Below are positions 7,704-10,632 of a DNA stretch of 10,632 nt, piece by piece. The translations under genes and the position numbers were made by a program. The stretch spans positions 1 to 10,632 of the forward strand of contig URJC01000059.1 in NCBI GenBank assembly GCA_900548135.1, written 5' to 3'. Within the stretch, counting starts at the first letter, position 1. The number at the start of each line of letters is the position of its first letter. This DNA is from an uncultured Odoribacter sp. (lineage in GTDB: Bacteria > Bacteroidota > Bacteroidia > Bacteroidales > Marinifilaceae). The notes under the pieces were generated by a model, which saw only the letters and a program-made list of their open reading frames with translations, had not been told where the DNA came from and did not search any database.

Positions 7704-8942
7704 TTATTTTTTGATTACTACACATGCATTGTGTCCACCGAAACCAAAAGTATTACTAATGGCAACGTCTACTTTCCGACTCTGGGGTTCATTGAATGTA
7801 AAATTCAATTTCGGATCGAGTTCCGGATCCAGGTTATGGAAATTAATAGTCGGAGGAACAATATCATTCTTTACGGCCAGCGTACAAGCAATCACTTCTA
7901 CTGCTCCGGCAGCTCCCAAGAGGTGACCGGTCATAGATTTGGTAGAACTGATATTCAACTTGTAAGCATGTTCTCCAAACGCTTTCAGGATAGCTTTCGG
8001 CTCAGAGATATCTCCCAAACCGGTAGAAGTTCCGTGAACATTGATATAATCAATATCTTCGGGTTTCATACCTGCATCTTCAAGAGCAAGCAACATCACC
8101 TCATAGGCGCCGTCCGAATCCGGAGCTGTCATATGGTAGGCATCGCAATTACCTGCACCTCCTGCCAATTCAGCATAGATATGGGCACCTCTTTTCACAG
8201 CATGTTCATACTCTTCAAGAATCAGGCTGGCCCCCCCTTCACCGATAACAAAACCATCCCGGTCAGCATCAAACGGACGGGATGCGGTTTGAGGATCATC
8301 ATTGCGGGTTGAAATGGCTTTCATAGAACTGAAACCACCCACACCAGGAACGGTAACAGCAGCTTCAGACCCACCGGCAACGATAACGTCAGCTTTTCCT
8401 AAGCGAATTAAGTTCAATGCATCAACAATGGCGTGAGCCGATGAAGCACAAGCAGAGACAGTCGTATAGTTAGGACCTTTCAGGCCGTTTTCTATAGCGA
8501 TCATCGCCCCACCCATATTGGCTATCATCTTAGGTATAAAAAAAGGATTGAACCGAGGCGTTCCATCTCCTTTCGAGAAAGCATCACACTCCTCGAAAAA
8601 AGTCTGCAAGCCACCGATTCCTGCACCCCATATTACACCAATCCGTTTTTTATTTTCCTGTTCCAGGTCCAAACCCGAATCTTTAATCGCCTCTCTCGCA
8701 GCAATCAGACCGAATTGAGTGTAAAGATCCATTTTCCGGACTTCTTTCTTATCGAAATATTCGGTCGGTTCATAGTTTTTCACCTCACAGGCAAACTGTG
8801 TACGGAATTTTGATGCATCGAAACGAGTAATAGGACCGGCGCCGCTGACGCCTTTTAATAAATTGTCCCAAAACTCAGGCACATTATGACCTAAAGGATT
8901 GATCGTTCCAAGACCTGTAATTACTACTCGTTTCAAATTCAT
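7704..8942 (-). CDS. fabF: 3-oxoacyl-[acyl-carrier-protein] synthase II (KAS II)
   Basis: Condensing enzyme of type II fatty acid synthesis; it extends acyl-ACP with malonyl-ACP in the cytoplasm. The 412 residues are typical for FabF. The thiolase-fold active site is complete: nucleophile Cys165 in TVSACASSAHAI, His303 in NVHGTSTGLGD, Lys335 and His340 in STKSMTGHLLGAAG, and the closing glycine-rich NTFGFGGHNA. ATG start at 8942. It lies 15 bp downstream of acpP, whose product is its substrate carrier, and 22 bp upstream of rnc, so the three are one transcription unit. Confidence 0.98.
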   Translation of the reverse strand: MNLKRVVITGLGTINPLGHNVPEFWDNLLKGVSGAGPITRFDASKFRTQFACEVKNYEPTEYFDKKEVRKMDLYTQFGLIAAREAIKDSGLDLEQENKKRIGVIWGAGIGGLQTFFEECDAFSKGDGTPRFNPFFIPKMIANMGGAMIAIENGLKGPNYTTVSACASSAHAIVDALNLIRLGKADVIVAGGSEAAVTVPGVGGFSSMKAISTRNDDPQTASRPFDADRDGFVIGEGGASLILEEYEHAVKRGAHIYAELAGGAGNCDAYHMTAPDSDGAYEVMLLALEDAGMKPEDIDYINVHGTSTGLGDISEPKAILKAFGEHAYKLNISSTKSMTGHLLGAAGAVEVIACTLAVKNDIVPPTINFHNLDPELDPKLNFTFNEPQSRKVDVAISNTFGFGGHNACVVIKK

Positions 8943-8957
8943 AAAAACAATATTAAA

Positions 8958-9194
8958 TTACTTTGCGTTAGCTTCTACATAAGAGATAGCGTCACCGACA
9001 GTTTGAATTTTTTCAGCCTGATCATCCGGAATTGTAATGTTAAATTCTTTTTCCAGTTCCATAATCAGCTCTACAGTGTCCAAAGAGTCAGCACCCAGAT
9101 CATTTGTGAAGGTAGCTTCGGGTTTAACTTCTGATGCATCTACACCTAATTTTTCTTCAATAATCCGTTGTACTCTTTCAGTAATGTCAGACAT
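8958..9194 (-). CDS. acpP: Acyl carrier protein
   Basis: Small acidic carrier of 78 residues that holds growing acyl chains on a phosphopantetheine arm. The attachment site is Ser37 in DLGADSLD, followed by helix [16 protein letters not shown], which partner enzymes recognise. Length and motif match the housekeeping fatty-acid ACP and not a polyketide or peptide-synthetase carrier. First gene of the acpP-fabF-rnc operon, with an A-rich leader and no Shine-Dalgarno sequence. No phosphopantetheinyl transferase is encoded in the window. Confidence 0.98.
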   Translation of the reverse strand: MSDITERVQRIIEEKLGVDASEVKPEATFTNDLGADSLDTVELIMELEKEFNITIPDDQAEKIQTVGDAISYVEANAK

Positions 9195-9273
9195 AGCTTA
9201 AAATTTTAATTAGACATTCTTTTTAATTTCACTCCATGCACCAAGATGTGCATAATTATCTAAATTCAGTGGG

Positions 9274-9281
9274 CAAATTTA
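9274..9281 (-). promoter_or_regulatory. -7 element of the acpP operon promoter
   Basis: On the minus strand TAAATTTG matches TAnnTTTG exactly. No clear TTG lies 19-21 bp upstream (the minus strand there reads TTTTCC), so the -33 part is weak. The leader to the acpP ATG would be about 73 bases. Confidence 0.5.
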
Positions 9282-9309
9282 GAGTTTATTTTTTTCACTG
9301 GAAAATTTT

Positions 9310-9338
9310 TTGCCAAGAATAAACTTTTATTACCTTTA
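9310..9338 (+). promoter_or_regulatory. Probable purN promoter
   Basis: TTG at 9310-9312 and TACCTTTA at 9331-9338 (seven of eight to TAnnTTTG) are separated by 18 bp. The leader to ATG 9366 would be about 20 bases. It lies back to back with the acpP promoter. Confidence 0.45.
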
Positions 9339-9365
9339 TCGTCTTGATTTTTAATTGATTACAAA

Positions 9366-9935
9366 ATGAAAAAATTAGCAATATTTGCCTCAGGATCAGG
9401 TTCTAACGCCGAAAATATCATTCAATATTTTGCTCAAAAACCGCAATTCTGCGTAAAAAAGATCTATTGTAATGTCCCGGATGCCTATGTACTCGAAAGG
9501 GCAAAAAAATACAATGTTCCGACCCTTGTTTTTAACCGGTCAGAACTTCGTGACCCGGAGAAAATGCTGCACCAATTACAGGCAGACGGGATCGATTTTA
9601 TCATATTGGCCGGTTTTTTATGGTTAATGCCAGCTTGTATAACAGCTGCCTTCCCAAACCGGATCATCAATATCCATCCGGCCCTTCTCCCGACCTACGG
9701 CGGTAAAGGTATGTACGGTCACCATGTACACGAGGCCGTTATTGCAGCCGGCGAAAAGGAAAGCGGTATCACCATTCATTATGTCAATGATCACTACGAC
9801 CAGGGGGCTATCATCTTTCAAGCCAAATGCCCGGTGTTCCCGACAGACACCCCCGACGACCTCGCCGCCCGGGTACACGAACTGGAATACCGGTATTTTC
9901 CCCGTGTAATCGACGAAACTATTACCCAACTTTAA
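9366..9935 (+). CDS. purN: Phosphoribosylglycinamide formyltransferase (GAR transformylase, folate-dependent)
   Basis: Third step of purine synthesis: transfers a formyl group from 10-formyltetrahydrofolate to GAR. It has 189 residues. The phosphate-binding loop is ASGSGSNAENI (8-18). The catalytic set is complete: Asn102 and His104 in INIHPALLP, and Asp145 in YDQG, equivalent to N106, H108 and D144 of E. coli. The insert GKGMYGHHVH (113-122), where the E. coli enzyme is five residues shorter, is common in Bacteroidetes PurN. ATG start at 9366, divergent from acpP. dnaE follows 58 bp downstream on the same strand. No purine-pathway neighbours are present. Confidence 0.97.
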   Translation: MKKLAIFASGSGSNAENIIQYFAQKPQFCVKKIYCNVPDAYVLERAKKYNVPTLVFNRSELRDPEKMLHQLQADGIDFIILAGFLWLMPACITAAFPNRIINIHPALLPTYGGKGMYGHHVHEAVIAAGEKESGITIHYVNDHYDQGAIIFQAKCPVFPTDTPDDLAARVHELEYRYFPRVIDETITQL

Positions 9936-9976
9936 TCCTCATTTCAGCGTCATGCAAACCAACCTTAAATCCTAAA

Positions 9977-9989
9977 TTACAAATTGTAA
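9977..9989. repeat. Short palindrome in the dnaE leader
   Basis: TTACAA-A-TTGTAA, a 6-bp inverted repeat around one base, ending 4 bp before the dnaE ATG. It could be an operator or an mRNA hairpin over the start, but it is short and AT-rich and may be chance. Confidence 0.25.
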
Positions 9990-9993
9990 ATCA

Positions 9994-10632
9994 ATGAAAT
10001 TTACCCACTTTCACGTCCACTCGCAATATTCTATTCTCGACGGAGCAGCCAGTATTCCAGGCCTGATCGAAAAAGCCAAAGCCGACGGCCAGGCCGCACT
10101 AGCACTGACCGACCACGGCAATATGTTCGGGATAAAGCTGTTTTACGACACCTGCCGGCAAAAAGGGATCAAACCCATTTTAGGGTGTGAAGCCTATGTC
10201 GCACGGGTATCCTTATATAATAAAGAAAAACCGATCGACCGGTCGGGGGAACACCTGATTATTCTGGCCAAAAACCTCACCGGTTACCTCAATCTCGTCA
10301 AGCTCTGTTCGACGGCTTTTTGCGACGGTTTCTACTACCGTCCCCGTATCGATAAAACCCAGCTCGAAAAACATCATGAGGGATTGATCATTTCCTCGGC
10401 TTGCCTGGGAGGAGAAATCGATCAGAAAATCATGGCCGGTGACCTGGAAGGAGCTGAAAAAGCAGCTCTATGGTACAAAAATCTGTTCGGCGAAGATTAT
10501 TATCTGGAAGTGATGCGCCATCCGGCAGCGGATCCCAAACAAAGAGCCGAGATTTACGACAATCAGCAACGCTGTATTCAGGAGAAAATCAAAATAGCCA
10601 GAAAACTGAATATCAAACTTATCGCCACTAAC
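9994..10632 (+). CDS. dnaE: DNA polymerase III subunit alpha, N-terminal PHP domain (3'-truncated by the window edge)
   Basis: Start of the replicative polymerase alpha subunit. ATG 9994 opens a frame of 213 codons still open at the last base. The PHP domain is clear: THFHVHSQYSILDGAA (4-19), ALTDHGNMFG, and GCEAYVA with the usual DnaE spacing, then SSACLGGEI. The histidines and acidic residues of the PHP metal site (HxH, D in TDHGN, E in GCEAY) are all present, so an active PHP phosphoesterase or proofreading-like site is possible. The motif set is DnaE-like and not PolC-like: no exonuclease insertion occurs in this part. It probably belongs to a transcript with purN, 58 bp upstream; no separate promoter stands out. 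Confidence 0.95.
   Translation, partial: MKFTHFHVHSQYSILDGAASIPGLIEKAKADGQAALALTDHGNMFGIKLFYDTCRQKGIKPILGCEAYVARVSLYNKEKPIDRSGEHLIILAKNLTGYLNLVKLCSTAFCDGFYYRPRIDKTQLEKHHEGLIISSACLGGEIDQKIMAGDLEGAEKAALWYKNLFGEDYYLEVMRHPAADPKQRAEIYDNQQRCIQEKIKIARKLNIKLIATN

Noticed and set aside
7731..8312. Long plus-strand frame of 193 codons inside fabF
   Set aside because: Lies wholly antisense to a highly conserved gene with a complete active site; its translation shows no recognisable domain.

Overview
The window looks like chromosomal DNA from a gut-type Bacteroidales. The evidence is a one-piece hybrid two-component regulator of the Bacteroides type, a 6-bladed beta-propeller lipoprotein, promoters of the Bacteroidetes TTG/TAnnTTTG form, A-rich leaders with no Shine-Dalgarno sequence, and the acpP-fabF-rnc operon divergent from purN. 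Codon choice and moderate GC would suit an Odoribacter/Butyricimonas/Parabacteroides-like genome, but the genus is a guess.

Left part (1-4591): the 3' three-quarters of a hybrid two-component sensor/regulator gene runs in from the left edge. A small LUD-domain (LutC/DUF162-type) protein follows on the same strand. Converging on it, with a 6-bp overlap of stop codons, is a beta-propeller lipoprotein gene. That gene is broken by a single extra base in a run of five C (five G on the coding strand).

Middle (4592-6120): a decay zone. An AT-rich spacer is followed by a family 2 glycosyltransferase fragment with an in-frame TGA and no 3' half. It is fused tail to tail with a fragment of a peptidase-type (bacteriocin/RiPP exporter-like) ABC transporter that has lost both ends and an internal block. 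Together they look like remains of a peptide maturation and export locus. This is the only part of the window that departs from ordinary Bacteroidales content, and it is a relic rather than a working new system.

Right part (6121-10632): conserved housekeeping genes. efp (elongation factor P) has its own good promoter and a strong hairpin after it. The leftward operon acpP-fabF-rnc covers acyl carrier protein, beta-ketoacyl-ACP synthase II and RNase III. The rightward pair purN-dnaE covers the GAR transformylase and the replicative polymerase alpha subunit, which is cut by the window end. acpP and purN share a 171-bp divergent control region.

I found no tRNA, rRNA, CRISPR array or intact mobile element. 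I see no convincing new system. The most useful observations are the three damaged genes and the shape of the recombination scar joining two of them.
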